The notes under the pieces are model-generated. The model was not told the origin of the DNA, made no database searches, and saw only the letters and a program-made list of their open reading frames with translations. This document shows positions 21,263 to 35,200 of a stretch of 64,000 nt of DNA, piece by piece. The stretch is from the NCBI RefSeq assembly GCF_037975245.1, contig NC_092579.1, positions 29,166,166 to 29,230,165 of the forward strand. The letters are read 5' to 3'. This DNA is from Apostichopus japonicus (lineage: Eukaryota; Echinodermata; Holothuroidea; Aspidochirotida; Stichopodidae). Each line of letters starts with the position of its first letter. The first letter of the stretch is position 1. The position numbers and the translations under genes are program-made.

Positions 21263-23790
21263 CATCTAGCAAAGATTCACCAAACTCTTTCTTTCATGAG
21301 TACATGTAAGAAAACTTAACCAATTGATGGCTATGGTGATAGGACGACCAACATTTGTTTATGGAGAATATTGTTTGGGTTTACAAAAGTCATCCTGTGA
21401 TTGTCAATCACAAGCACACAGACCAAAGGGAAACTGTGAGAGGCCAACTCTAAAGTAAGGGTAAGAGTTGGGTTGACCGTTTTGTGGTACCACAATCTGA
21501 GTTCCCAAAGTGTTGCAAATATTTTCTAGCCAGTTCAAACTAGTTTGTCAAAACCAACATAAAGTAAAGCTGTTTCTTGTGCCTTTGTAATTGTATTGTT
21601 TTCTATATGTATTTTGAGGAAAAAAAGAACACAAAACACCTGAAAGGAATGCAACTTTTCATCCATTTAAAGCAGTATTTTGTGTTTATTTTCTAGGTTT
21701 ACCAGACAAGGACAATGTATGTAGCCTTTTCAGTCATATTAATTTTGACAAACTTTTCATCGATATATGATACACTTTTGTATAATGTTACTTTTAATTG
21801 ATGTTCAAGTTTACTTGTTCCTTTGAAATGATAGCCTACTGGGATGAAATGACTGATGTGAAGGAAATATGCATATTCAACACAAATCATACTTCTCCAT
21901 ACTTGACGATATTTGTTTAAGAAAGTATTTGTCTTTTCTTAATTTGTCTTTTATTCTTTGTTCAATATTTTAATAAATACAATTTGAAGCTCTAGCTTCT
22001 TGGCTGTCTTTACTTGTTTTGTTTCCTATTCACGTAGTTTTAGAATTCTCCTAATTCCTTCTCCATGATAAGAAAATAATTATGATCACCAGCATAGTAC
22101 TAATCAAAGTAAGAGATGTTGGATCAATTGTTTAGCGAATTAGGGTTGAAAATTGTAGGTACCATAAAAGTTTGATTGTTTCACCTTGTCCACTAAAATT
22201 AGCCGATTGACTTGATTATAATATGCAGTATATACTGTTATGTTATTGTTCCCAGATCTTGAAATGATAATGGAAAACAAAAGATGCTATCACGTTAAAC
22301 CTTCTCATCTGTCTACCCCTCTATCTATTCTAAAATATAAATGTTTTATCAAACTTAATTGTTCTCTGGTTGCTAGAAAATTGAAAAGTGGTTGAAGGGA
22401 AGACATAAATGTATCACCTACCAAATTGCTCAGTGGGTGGCAAAGAAGTGGTGGACCGTTTTTCCACATGTTAGTAGCAAAACCGGGGACACCATTAAAA
22501 CATCTGATATGCAATCACACAACCACATACCTTTGCTTCGTAAAATGTAATGCTAAGTGGCTTGTGGGAGGGCTGTGGCTGGTGGTGGTCTTGTCATCAT
22601 TATTACCAAGTGGCTCTACCCTTGGATGTCTGCCGTTGAGTATTTGGTACATGGAGTCGCAGATGACGGTGCATGTGATCCCTGGCTGAGCCATTGAGTC
22701 TTCTAGACCTTGTCTGTTATATGTGTCCATATCAGTACGATCTGTATTTGTATGATATCAGGAAGATGTTTTCATAGCTTTACATTCAAAACAAAAAAAT
22801 CTGTGTTCAGTTTTAACATCATCTTTATAATGATTCCTGTTGGTATAAAATCCTTAGGTGTCTAGTATGGTTTGGGAGGGGCTTAGGAGATTTTAAGAAA
22901 TGGAAAGATTCCGTTTCATTTTAGATGAACAGGTGTGGTCACTAATTAAGCTGTCACTCAGGTTTGGAGGACTTAGGGTTCAGACAGCCTCGTCGTCACA
23001 ATGCTCTGTATCAATTATTGAGTTATTTTGAGTTTCAGCAAGAGTAAAGATTCAAAACACAATGACTGGAAAAGTTGCATAGCGACTTCTATTCCATCCA
23101 GTTTTACACACGCGTTTGGTATAGGCGCCCTCTCTCGGTATCAACCAGTACTAGAGACAGGGTTCAGTTCAGCTTTCTGGGCATGGAGCAACATGTTCTA
23201 GGGTATGACTGGACAAAAAGGATGTTTTGCCAATATGCTAAAAATATGAATAATAGCTTTCAGCTTATTGGTTACTACCAGTCACCTCGTACTTCTAAAG
23301 CAATATTAATATTCTTTCTACACGAAACCATGCAATAACGTGCGTAAAAGATAGGGTGAACAAACTTCAGCCCATGCATAACTTCAGCCCATGCATAACA
23401 GAAAGTTGTCCTTTCTGGCGTTCATTATGTCTATAAATGCAGACAGTACACGTAGCAACAACACTGCACTGGGAACAAATGTAACTTACTGTCGTCTGGG
23501 TTGTTTCAGCTGGCAAGCCTGGCCTTTGAGGATTAAGTTCATGTTCAATTGCTATATACTATTACTTATCAGTTATATGAATTCAAAACAATACTTAGAG
23601 CTCGTGATAGCCTCTTCGATTGGAAGAAATCCACGATTGGCTGTTGGTAAGTAGCAGTTTTATTTCCCGGCTTAGCCTACAGTGTCAGTGGGCTAACAAT
23701 TAGGTTAGGTATAGTCTGGTACTCGCCTAGGCCAAGTACTAGGCTACTACTTACACTGTGTCAGTAGTATTGGGACTACCATTAGTAGTA
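21261..23790. other. Intergenic stretch with no gene seen
   Basis: No domain, splice structure or repeat edge recognised on either strand. Open frames are all under 90 codons and unlike known families. Confidence 0.5.
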
Positions 23791-23792
23791 AA

Positions 23793-25724
23793 GGCTTCAT
23801 AATTGACGCACCCCCGTAATTGACGCACCTTCAATTAGGCCACGAGAATGAAAGTTATAGATTTGTGTCCGGACTTTTTTGAAAACACATGAGGCTTTTT
23901 TTCATTATTCATTATTCATTATTTACAACTGCGCATGCGTAGCTATCTACATAAACCGTTCACGCAAGTGGTAATGGTATATAAACGACTTCAAAATACC
24001 ATGTCACAGTAGGGGAGAATAAAACCCTGGCTTTGAAACACAACTGCTACTACTGTAGTACTAGGCTAGCTGGATGGGGATGCATAGAATTTATAAAAAT
24101 GTCAAAATACCGGGCTCCTGTCTGCAACATGATGTACACAGTGACAATGATAGCCTACATGACTTGGTCACTACAGTGCATTGACCTGGAACAGTACGTA
24201 CGTAGGCTAGGCCTAGATTGACTGCTTGTTATCCTATGCTTTAGCATTACACTGGAGACGATCAAAAACACCGCCGAACATCGACCAGTGAATCGTAAAA
24301 TTTCACATTCTGATCATGCCATCCATCAATATTTGTATATCGTATGCAATGTCAATAAACTTTGTTATAGTTTAGCCCTTTTATTTCAACAATTCGAGTC
24401 TTCAAACTATAGGTAAGTATAAAAGATTGACAGGATTTCTTACGTTTCGTTCCACGAGAACAATGCATGGTATCAACGCACGTGTGCGCGTGGAGACATT
24501 GCGAGAATCCGATGGGCGGTTGGAGCGATTTGACCTGTGACCCCGATGACGCCGCGACACTGGCAAAACGATGATACTGTTTTCATAGCTGCATTTACGT
24601 GATAAATAGATCGTCTTTCCGCTGTGCGCGATTTGGATTTTTTTTTTTTTTTTTATAATGAAATTTTTTGTAATAATGAAATTTTTGGAAATAATGAAAA
24701 TTTTCGTGCGGTAGCTTTTCAGGCATGCGGGCGGTGGACGCAAATCTATAACTTTTATTCTCGTGGCCTTATTACTAGCAACGATACAGCAGGCCACCTA
24801 AACTTTTTGCAGTCAAGCAGAATTACATATTTCATGAGTTTGAATCCATTTGAGCTATTTGCTGACCAAATTGTGGTATTTTCTAAGCTTTTAATACCCT
24901 CTCCAGTCTCCCCAGTTTTGCACATTTTTTGGGCATTTGGAAATCTTACACCCTAAAAATACCCAACATTACCTCAATATGATAAAACTACTCTCTGTGA
25001 CCTCACCTGTCTGAGCTTAGAGGCTCAGAGCATAGCAAACAGCATCTAAAGTCAATGGATGTATACTAAGGCCTACACTGCAGTTAGCTTATCGACGAAT
25101 GTGTCAATTTAGGGCAGGGTTGTCCAACCTACGGCCCGCGGGCCACAGTCCGGCCCGCCGCAGGGTTGTGTCCGGCCCGCCAGAGATGCTCTACTGTGCG
25201 AAATTTTAGTGAGCAGATTTATTGATAACAATTTGAAGCTATATAATCAATCATTCGAACCTTCCTGGTCCAAAAAACTGCATACAGGTCAGTTTGTGTG
25301 ACACTCTCTCAGCGGAGGGAGGGGGGAGGCTGAACTTTATTCATCTGTTTTATCAGGAAGGAAAATAAATCAGTGCGCTCCGCGCGCAGTGCTCACATTT
25401 TGTTGCCTTGGGCTTCGGGCAAAAAATCGGAAAATCGAGCGTAGGGTTCATGCGGCCCCTCCTTCATCATAATCATTCCACGTGGCCCTCCTCTGTAAAA
25501 GGTTGGACAACCCTGATTTAGGGGTATGAAAGAACTTGACACGGCAGACATTTTGTGGTCAAATTCTGCTCATTTGTACGGTGCATAAGCACAGAACCTT
25601 AAATATTTTGAGATCAGAACATTTCTGAGGAACTACACATATGAAAAACACATACAGTTGAGTGTTTTGGATTTTTCCTTGATAGATATCGTTGATCAAA
25701 TCCTTAAGTGCGTCAATCATGAGC
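23793..25724. mobile_element. Candidate inverted-repeat element with nested repeats
   Basis: Outer ends tcataattgacgcac (23793) and gtgcgtcaatcatga (25710-25724) are inverted. A second, longer inverted pair lies inside: ggccacgagaatgaaagtta at about 23846 and taacttttattctcgtggcc at about 24752. The hAT-type element at 25115-25515 sits within the outer pair. No transposase is visible and target duplications were not resolved. Confidence 0.4.
25115..25515. mobile_element. Short non-autonomous hAT-type element
   Basis: Termini cagggttgtccaacc and ggttggacaaccctg are perfect 15-bp inverted repeats. They are flanked by a perfect 8-bp target duplication atttaggg (25107-25114 and 25516-25523). The interior starts with the 'cggcccgcgggcc' phrase common near the ends of animal hAT elements. 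Confidence 0.93.
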
Positions 25725-25929
25725 CCACCATGCTACTACTAGGCCTACTATCTAGTTCTACTACGTAAATGTGGTAGAATACGGTAGATCGCGTATTCCT
25801 AAGTTTTCGTTCTGTCTATTTAACATTTATTTACCATTAGAGGGTATACTCCGTTATCATAAAGCCAATCCCCAGTCGAGGACCTGAAATATTATTAAAA
25901 CAGTGTAGTACTAGGCCTAGTATATAGTC

Positions 25930-26189
25930 AGTATTGCGAAGTTTGGACACCCAAAGAAATACACGATTTCACCATGACAACCTACAGCAAGAGCCAAATT
26001 TTACCAAAAAGTACGTAGCTACAGTTATTTTCTCTCCAAAATGACCTGTGTGCAAGAAAGTACTTAGATATTTGTCAATAAAATGACGGAGATCTATGAA
26101 GTCTGTTATAATTACTGAAAGAGCAACTGCGCCACCAATTTTATCACCAGCGCCACACTGTGGGTTGGGTGTCCGAACTTCGCAATACT
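25930..26189. mobile_element. Short inverted-repeat element (about 260 bp)
   Basis: agtattgcgaagtttggaca at 25930 is matched in inverted orientation by tgtccgaacttcgcaatact ending at 26189, with one difference over about 24 bases. A related half-end (gtgtccgaacttt) lies at about 26370. The class was not determined; no coding content. Confidence 0.65.
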
Positions 26190-26589
26190 CTAGCAAAAAA
26201 ATACCAGTTCCACAATCACAAAGAATCTTCTTGGAATACAATGTGAAAACAGTTTGCAGGAAAGAAAGTTTGGCCGTGTATCGTACTATGACAAATTTCT
26301 CCGACATATCAAGTATATTTTCAGGTGATTTATACCAGAAGATTTAGTTTTGGGGTGTTTTAAGGCTTAGGTGTCCGAACTTTGAAGTGACCATGCTACA
26401 AGTACTAGTAGTAGGCCTAGGATAGACCTTGAATAAAAATAATATAGCCTAGGCCCTAGGCCTAATCATATTAAAAATAATAATATAGGCTAGAATAAAA
26501 ACGTAAACAATAAGAAGACAATGACAAAAAGTACAATGGCATGAAATAGAACTTGGAAGTTGGAACAATCATTGAAATAAACTTAAGGG

Positions 26590-27710
26590 CATAAGAAATG
26601 AGTTAAAGGTATTTAAGGTGTTTGCATTCTTAAACTCCTTTGATAACTCTTTCCACTCGTTTAGTAACAACATATGAAATTTCTTAATGAGTATAACCAC
26701 CCTCAGTCTAAGAATAACTTATTTCGTGTGGTGGACCTTTGTGAGTGGTTATGTTCTTGTGACAGAACATGTCCACATGGTACTGTGGAGCCAGACCATT
26801 TAAAGACAAATAGACCTATATTGTCAATCTTTTACGATTTAAACGTCGTCGAGTGAGGACCAGTTCGAAGTTTTAAAGGTCTTCAGATCTATCATCAAAA
26901 ATGTTGCATTGAGAATAATTCTTGCTGCAGCTTTCTGTAGCCAACTAAACATATTTTCTTGCAATAATCATACCCCATTCAAATCTACAATACTCACATC
27001 AGTAAAATCTTTGACACCAATATTTAATGTGTTATTTGGAATGGATTTCAGCCTTTGTCTTGAACCAATTGACATGCTTTTAGTTTGAATACTATTTATA
27101 ACCAAATTTAGTTTTCTTGCACCATTTGCAAACATTAGCCGTATCCTCATTAAGTTTGAAATTTGTTATCATTTGCATACATATCCGACAAGCAATGACA
27201 AATACTTTGACCCATATCATTAATAAACAAAAAAAAGAGCAACAGGCCCAGAATTGACCCCTGTGGCACTCCACATGTTACTGGCAGTTAATGGGAAAGC
27301 ACACCATTAACATGTGTAGATTGTTGTCAATTAGATAAATATGACTTAAACCATGCAACAGAACTTTCCAAAAGACCATATATAGATAATCTAAATTTAT
27401 TAGAAAAGAAAGGTTTACTAGGCCATTGAATGCTCTTCTCAGGTTTAGAAAAACAGATCATAAAAAGTATAAGATATCTGCTATCAATAGATTTAACCCA
27501 GTCGTTGATTATATATCTTCAGTTTATAAGCACCATGAATGTGTTTTTCTAACATCTTAGATATATAATACAGGCAAGACTGAAATGAATTAGTTACTTC
27601 TTGATTTGAATCACTCTTGTAAATGGGAACAACTTTGGCTTTCTTCCACTTAGTTGGAAAGACAGAGTTTCTGATGCTACTAATTATTACATGTTTTCGT
27701 ACCATCATAT
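26590..27710 (-). pseudogene. Relic of a non-LTR retrotransposon reverse transcriptase
   Basis: Read on the minus strand in several frames, the translation recovers the order of a CR1/Jockey-type reverse transcriptase. Near 27690-27590 is PTKWKKAKVVPIYKSD. Further on is a degraded 'RGQFWACCSFFCLLMIW' corresponding to the usual PQGSILGPLLF region near 27260. At 27110-27000 is KLNLVINSIQTKSMSIGSRQ. A final module near 26900-26580 includes AAARIILNA. Multiple stops and frameshifts show it is dead. The endonuclease region is not seen. Confidence 0.8.
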
Positions 27711-29220
27711 ATAATAACCTGTAATTGATCCACCAGATAAAAGGTGATGAATATTCATAAAACCTATTTCGATTACATTATTGATTTTCGTGGTGGTCAT
27801 AAAATTGTTGAATTGATGACAACATTGTAAAAACTCTTACTAACATCAAGGTGTGTAATATGTACTGTAGATGTTTATTATATTACAGTATGTTGTGTTG
27901 TATATTATAAGGCTGGCATCCAAGTGGTCCAGTTCAACACTATACTGATCTAGTCTTGGGCAGGGTTCAGGAGTTGACGTAACAACCTCCTCAGAAGTAC
28001 CTAAAATCATTTTGGTTGGGTTGACTTGGAAACATCGTTTGTACAGTACCAGCATGCACCACAATGTTTTCATACAATGAAACATCCATAGAGTTTATGG
28101 CATCCCAGATGGTGGAAATTGTGGCACGGCTAATTGCATTTAACTGCTGTGTTCTCAAAAGATTTATCTAGGTTAGGTCAGGAACTATCAAATTCTCCTA
28201 TGATCCAGTTCCGATTTGGAGTATTAGAGATTATTCTATAGGTGGATAAATGGCTTTTGACTGCACTAGCGTAGTTTAAAATATGTGAAGTCATATCACT
28301 GGTTTCAGATGTAGGCTCATCGTATTTTGCAACAATAGTTAAACTGTGTTATACATATGCAGCTGATCTGATAGGAACTTTAATATTTTGGGGCTGGCTG
28401 GAAATTCAGTGGGTTTTCAACACAGTTGTTTTTATCTTGCAATTAGGGTAGTACTAGCCTAGTAAAAGAAATTGCAGAATCCAAACTTCGGCAGCCAGAC
28501 TAGGACCTAAGTTAGGCCTAGGGTCCTATTTCCCTAGAACAGAAGTTGACTGAAACAGCAGCACATAGGAATCTGTACAAGGTCACACTTCTGCCATTGG
28601 TACAATGCTTTATAAAAGAATTGACATCTGTGGTTGGAGAACTTTGCTGAAATTCCTGCGAACCTGTTAGCTAATACTGAGTTTATGAGAATGGTATTTC
28701 AAAAATGATGCAAAATGTATATACAGCTGATTGATTATATACTCAAATGTTTTTGACTGAAGGGGATATTACATAATGTATCAAACATAACTGACATACA
28801 GTAGCCACTTTGTAAGCAATTTCATACTACCTGTGGCTGTGGGCATTCAACATACTTCAACATACAACATACAATCCAATGGCAGAAACTTACATACTTC
28901 ATACTACCTATTTAATTTCTTTACAGGATATGACAATTAAATGCCCCAGATTTTCCCCTAGGCATAACTAGTAATATCCCTTATAATGCCCTGGTCATAT
29001 CTAATGAACCAGAGATAAGTTCCGTTTAGTCTCTCTTAATACTTCACAGCATAATGTAGATTGACAATATATGTGATCTCATGCAGGTACGGTAGTACAG
29101 AGTATTATAAATGCAAACTTGTTGTAAGGGCCCATGATCATTTTGAAATTTAGCCTAATCACTTTATAGAAAACAGTTTGTTATTACCCATTTGTTTTTT
29201 TTCCCCCATTGATAACATTC
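27711..29220. other. Upstream region of the TIR gene; no coding sequence seen
   Basis: No recognisable gene or repeat. A non-coding first exon and promoter of the downstream TIR gene probably lie here or further left, because the start-codon exon has an acceptor (ttctag) just before 29224. I cannot place a promoter. Confidence 0.4.
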
Positions 29221-29277
29221 TAGGAGTTGATGAGCTATTGCTTGCTTGAATGGGACTGAAGTACTGCTCAAAGGATC

Positions 29278-32200
29278 ATGTCAGGTTTTGCTCTGGTGGA
29301 TTCCATCAAAGTCCTCACACAGACAGGGGAGTGTGAAATACAACTATGTCTCGGAGATATCACCAGACTGGCACTGAAAGATAAGGTTGATGTCGTTATG
29401 GTCTCAGCATTTGCAGGTGGGTAACATTCATTTGATTGGATTATGATAGTATGTATCGTGATCCTATGTTGCCACTTTCTCCTCTTCCCCAGTAGTTGTA
29501 AAATACAGGGTTAACTTCACATATAAGTTTAAAAACAAAAAAATTCCTTTTTACACATATTGATACACCGACATAAATAAGGTGGTAACTGAACTAGGAA
29601 GAAGCTTATGCCTGGACACTTACACTCTAAAGACAGTTGGTTGAAAAAAAGTTTGGAACATGTGTAATGTTTCTCATACTTTTGTGAACACCATATCGCT
29701 GCATTTGGTTAAGTAATGTGTCTAGCTATTACCACGGTTTGAACCTCAAAGGCTGCATAAACATTCGTGAAATGCTAAATTGTTACGCATACGACAATTG
29801 GCCATGTCTACATCATTGCAAAAGACTTGCTCCCTATTTTGTTGCCAACAAGACCACAAATGGATTACAGGTGCGGCAATTCAGGCAAATTAAACGATGA
29901 AATCAGCGTAATCGTCCAGAACGTCATGGCAGAAACTGAATTCAACACCATACTGACAGACTGGAGGATGGATGAACTAATGAAGCCATTTGAAGGTATA
30001 TACATTAGTGTCTCGGCGTCGATGAAATATCATATTTACTACTCGTCAATCGTCCACTTGATAGGTATAGCTTAGCCTATGTAGGCATTGCTATTGTTGA
30101 AGATAGAAAGGCTATAGGCATACGGAATATATGAATATAGGAAGAGGTTATAAAGACATTCAGTTACAGTTAAATGCTATCGAGTATCACAATTCTGACA
30201 TTGTGGTAACCTATACAGCTAAGTGCAGTTCATCATTTGAAAAACCACTGCACACTAAACATATGCCTAGTAACTAGGCTACGTGATACTAACAGTTCCT
30301 TCACATTAGGCTACAGCCATGGGCTTCAAAACTAAATCGAGAGTCTACTCTGGAGTCTGGTTAGGCCTAACAGAACTACAGTAGTTTCCTTATGAATGAT
30401 GGGTTTCTTGGGTCTGAGGTCATCCAAAGAACACATTATGATGGGTGTCTTGGGTCTGAGGTCGTTCATACACATTGTGATGGGTTTCTTGGGTACAGGT
30501 ATAATACAGGAATGTTTCCCTATTGTGGGAAATATACATAAAAATAATGTTTTTGCAGAATTTTTTTTTACATAGAAAAACTATAGAATTTTTAAATTTT
30601 TTTTTTCAGGAGGCAACCCAGCAAATGGTGGAGAAAGCAAACAATATTGAAACAGGTCAGTCATGAGTCATACCCCACTTTAGAATAGAGAATGCTTTGT
30701 AGTAACAAACAGCAAGGAATTTAAATACAATACAATCTAATAAATGTATGTTAATATTCTTTCTATTGCCACCGAAAATATGCCATTGCCTTGTGACTTC
30801 TATACCAAACTTGTATCTCCTATCGGAAAAATAATCATGTTTCCGCTTTTAATTAAAACTTGTAAAATATTTTAAGCTGAAACTTAAGCTTAAGTGTGAT
30901 TTAGAATTGATTTTTATGGTATTTTCTTCGTTTCCTTTTGTTCTAATTCACAGAATGACAAATTGTGTCGCGGGAGAATCTATGCCAAAAGTGGACCCTA
31001 GTCGTTCTTTTTAATCCTCTGGGATCTAATGTGCAAACAACACGTGCAATATTTCATGTCGGATGGACTACCAGCTCTGACTGTGCCATTCCTGCTCAGT
31101 GCATGCAGTAGATATACCCGCTGTAAGCTACATACATTATGGACATGAACTTCCAGGCAGATCTTTGATTGAATTTTTGCTATATTTTGTTGTGAAAATG
31201 GATTCGGATGATACAGTGATTGAATTTAACACCATTCATAACTCATCCGATCAAACTGTTTGCAGTGTTGAAGCTATGCTGGAATCATACCATCTTTTGT
31301 TCAGCTTCAAAACAATTTCAGGAGGAAATACACTATTTCTCAATCAGAATGGTTCTTGTACGCAGATTCTTTTTATTCTTGAAATGAATAGCGACAGCAT
31401 TGCAAAGGCACTTGTTTGGGACGTAAATTCAAGCCTGGTTACTTGCTTCCAGTACTATATGTGCCATTGTGTGCAGGACTTGTGTGAACAAGCAATTAGT
31501 TGTGACAGGGTGCTTGAAGGGCTGTGGTAATACTTCAGTGGTTATAGACAACTTGTTGCAGGCTGTTAAGGATAGATACCGATAGTCTAATGGGACTACA
31601 AGAGCATTTACTCGTTTCAAGTATCTTAGCTTAGAGAATAATCATTACTTTTGTCACTGAGGTCATTAGAAAGAATGAGTAATAGCTGGTATATCAAAGT
31701 AGCCAACCGTGATTGCTACATTGATATACCAGCGGCCATATCATGTCAGTGAGTCGCTGGCATAGCTCGGCTCATTTGGTGGTTATATTACTTCAGTGTG
31801 ACCAAAATGAGGTACGTTTTTTTGGCTAAGTCTGCATGCAGACCAGTACCTTCCGTGGCAATACCAATTGGGTAGTGTAAGCCTCTTCCTTAATCCATGC
31901 AACTCTTGATTGTTTAATATAAGAGTGGCATAGTTTTCTTTGAAATTAAAGAAAAAGTGCTTATGGTTCGTATTTCCTGAATGCCCACCAATGCCCACCA
32001 ATCCTGTAGAAGAAATTGTTGTATTTTCTTTCTGCATTTCACCATGAAAAATATAATCCTTTATCAGTATTAATTAAAGGGCTCATTGGTTTGTTTTTGT
32101 GTATGTTTGTTGTTGGTATTAAAGGTAAGGAAGGGTCATTATGTAGCTGGGACAAAGAGAGTTCATTTTTCCAGATCAGCTTTTGTGGAAAAGAAAAAGA

Positions 32201-35200
32201 ATGTTTATAGCGCATAAATGACAATTATCGCTTTCTCCCGTTTCTTCTTTCCTATCGCCACTCCTGTCACTTAAAACTCATATCCCATGATATTAATAGC
32301 TAAAATACTGACAATTTTCCAATATGTCTTGTTTCTTCATATTTTCAGGGGATTACACCCCCACGTCCACATCTCTCATCGGAGCTCTCCAGCGTAACCT
32401 GAGCCTGAGTGTGCGTAATCTGGCACGGGACAAAGAGGAAGACCTGAGACAGCTGTATAGTTGCTGGTGGTCGAAGCCTCTACCAGAAAACATTCCCTAC
32501 AAGAAATTACTTTGCTTTGAAACTAAGATGTTAGTATTATTCACATTTCCATAAAGCCATAAAGGCTGGTTATGCTGTATAATGTTCCTGTTCTCACAGG
32601 GTGCACATGAAAGCCTTAACAGCAGTTGTACCGTATGATCTTCAATTGAAATTTGCGACATATTTTGTCTTTGAAGTTCTACGATATTCCTGTCTGTGCA
32701 CTGCAAAGCTCTGTACAGTAGGTAAATCTGTGCAAAATTGCCCGTTTGTTTCAAATTGAATGATTAGTATTGATGGCTAGATTCAGTTCCACAAATTCAA
32801 AGTTTGCAGTCTTTTGTGAAAATGTCCAAAAACCGTGTTTAGTACAAATTTAATACAAGTACCCAAAAGTGATATAATCAAGATCAAACTCTTAAGTACT
32901 CAGATGGGTTATAATTTGAATGATGCAAATATTTCCAACTTTTGAAGCTCTCTGATGATTGAAATTGCTGCTAATGTAGTTCATGGTATACAACAACCCA
33001 AATATACTCCATGCTACCACGCACCACCATAGCCGCCCAATCCCACTGCACCATACCCATACCATATTCCCATCTCATCCCTGCCCCCCCACTTATTGTA
33101 TTCTCACCCTCCCATGCCATATCCCCATTCCATCTCTGACCAATAGTGTATGAAGTAGTGTAGTGGTTCAGAAGATAGAAAATTCTATATTGGAGGCTGG
33201 AAAAAAGTAGAGCGTATTTCTCTTCACCCTTGCGTGATTCCTTTTTGCTATTATTTTTGATTGGTATCATATTTACATTCATGTTTCAATGGATGTGTTA
33301 TGTCAGCCTCCTCACAGGGTAAGGGAGACACCTCTGCAGTGGGTTAGCAAGAGCTGAAGGAGGAGAGGGAGTCTGCCCACCTGACCCCAACCCACCCCTT
33401 ACCCAACCCCCTCTTTACAGCTGCACAGTTTGGTACAAACTGTTTATATCGAATTTAAATATTTATGGATGCCCCTTTTATTTTCTTACAGGATGTCTCA
33501 GTCGCCACCTCAAGAGATGGTTGGGGATGCATTCAGGTGTCTGGTCCCTGTCCTTAAGAATGAAGATGGCTCTGTTATAACATCACTGCTGAATACAGGA
33601 AACCAGGTATTGGAACATGAGTATTTATCCTACTGTATGTAACAAAAAACAAATTATATTCCTATATAAAAACTGAGAAAAAAGATTTGTCAAGTTTTCA
33701 AATAGTTGTTAGTACTAAAATCTGAATTTGGTAATTGAAAAGAAAGACAGAAAATAATTTTTTTCTTTTTTTTTAATGTTAATATATTTTAGTCCTCTAT
33801 TTGTTCATCATCAATTAAGATTCAATTTCTTTAACATCCTTGTTGTTTATTGAAGGTTTTTTTGTTGTTGTTGCTGAACTTGTCATTTTTCTGAAATATA
33901 TTTTCTTTTGAAGGGTTATGGCAAAGAAGTGATGCTCAAAGGAATGGTGGAGGCCGCTGTACATTGGATGAAAGCAGGACTACCCTTGAGAATGCTGAAG
34001 ATTGTTCTGTTTTGTCCGAGAGTTGAAGGTGATTCGAGAAAGGTTGCTGATAAGAATGGTTACAAGTACACATTGGAGACGTTCAGTAAACTGAAAGAGA
34101 AATATGACATGCAGTACATGATGCCAAAGGTAAGAGTAACATTACAAGATGTGTTGTGGGTATAAGGTTCGGATGGTGGTGAACAAAAGTTGTTCAGGTA
34201 AAATATTTTTGTCGTCATGTGAGGGCCCAAAACTGGGTCTTTCTATAAAGTTAATATCAGTTATTACAAAATGTAGTCAAAGTCACATATCGACTTGTGA
34301 TTTCTGCTCTTTAACGTTCTGTGTGGTAGGTCGATTGTAAGCACGTTGCAGGTCATTCCATTCTGGTATGGGTGCAATTTTAATGAGGAAATTTGGGTCA
34401 GCACAACTCAAATGATATCCACAACATTTCAGCAGATTTAGCAGAGGAATACTTGTTTTAGGTTTCGTTCTATTTTTGCATGAAATGAAAATTACAAGGG
34501 GGGATACCTGTCGGCTCTTTGTTCTTGCAATGGGGTATTGTTTATCCCTAGAAATAATTACAACGATCTGTTGCATAAAATAAGTCTATGACAGTGTTTC
34601 CAAACAAGGAAATGGCAGGAAAGAAAATGACACCGTTATCCTGCCTATATCTTGTATTTTTCACACAAACAAATGGATAAACTGCTCAGGAATCTCACCA
34701 ATCAATTTTAACAAATTTGCAAAACAGAAGCGTAGCTGACCTTCTGCGGCTCTGCTGCCCTTGTTTTCAATAATTACAATGTTCATTAATGTAAAGCTCT
34801 TACTTTTGGGTTCTGCATCTACAAATCCTCTGTTACAGCTTGTTATGAATTTATCAGTACCTAACAATACTTTTCCTGTAATAAAATGTCACAGAGGGAT
34901 TAAGTGCACACTATTTGGACTTTAAGTAGGATATCGATTTATCTCTTTACATTGACACTGTTGTTTTTTTATCATTTCCTTTTCTATTCAGGAAGTTCCA
35001 GTGGAGTATGATTTCTACCTATCGTACAGCGAGACTGACACGAGCATCGTGGAGGCCATCGTGGAGAAACTGAAAACGAACAAGACAGACGTCCGCATCT
35101 TCAGAAAGCAACAGCAACTGGACAAGGATGCCTATTGGCAGGAAGATATGTATGAGGTCATGATGAAGAGTTCCAGGGTCATTACAGGTCAGCATGAGCA

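Noticed and set aside
21081-21269. Tyr/Ile-rich open frames (also at 2194, 56153, 57516, 62093, 63522)
   Set aside because: They are translations of TA microsatellites.
24402-24797. 131-codon minus-strand open frame
   Set aside because: Half of it is A/T-run translation (poly-Ile/Lys), and it spans an inverted-repeat arm.
25969-26307. 112-codon minus-strand open frame
   Set aside because: It overlaps a short inverted-repeat element and shows no family resemblance.
30610-30655. Extra coding exon of the TIR gene
   Set aside because: It has AG and GT borders, but joining it after exon 1 gives a stop within 15 codons and it would interrupt the macro-like module.
32534-33501. Alternative exon 2/3 junction of the TIR gene (32533 to 33502)
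   Set aside because: It keeps the frame but uses a weak acceptor; 32529 (GTTAGT donor) to 33492 (ttttcttacag acceptor) also keeps the frame and has better sites.
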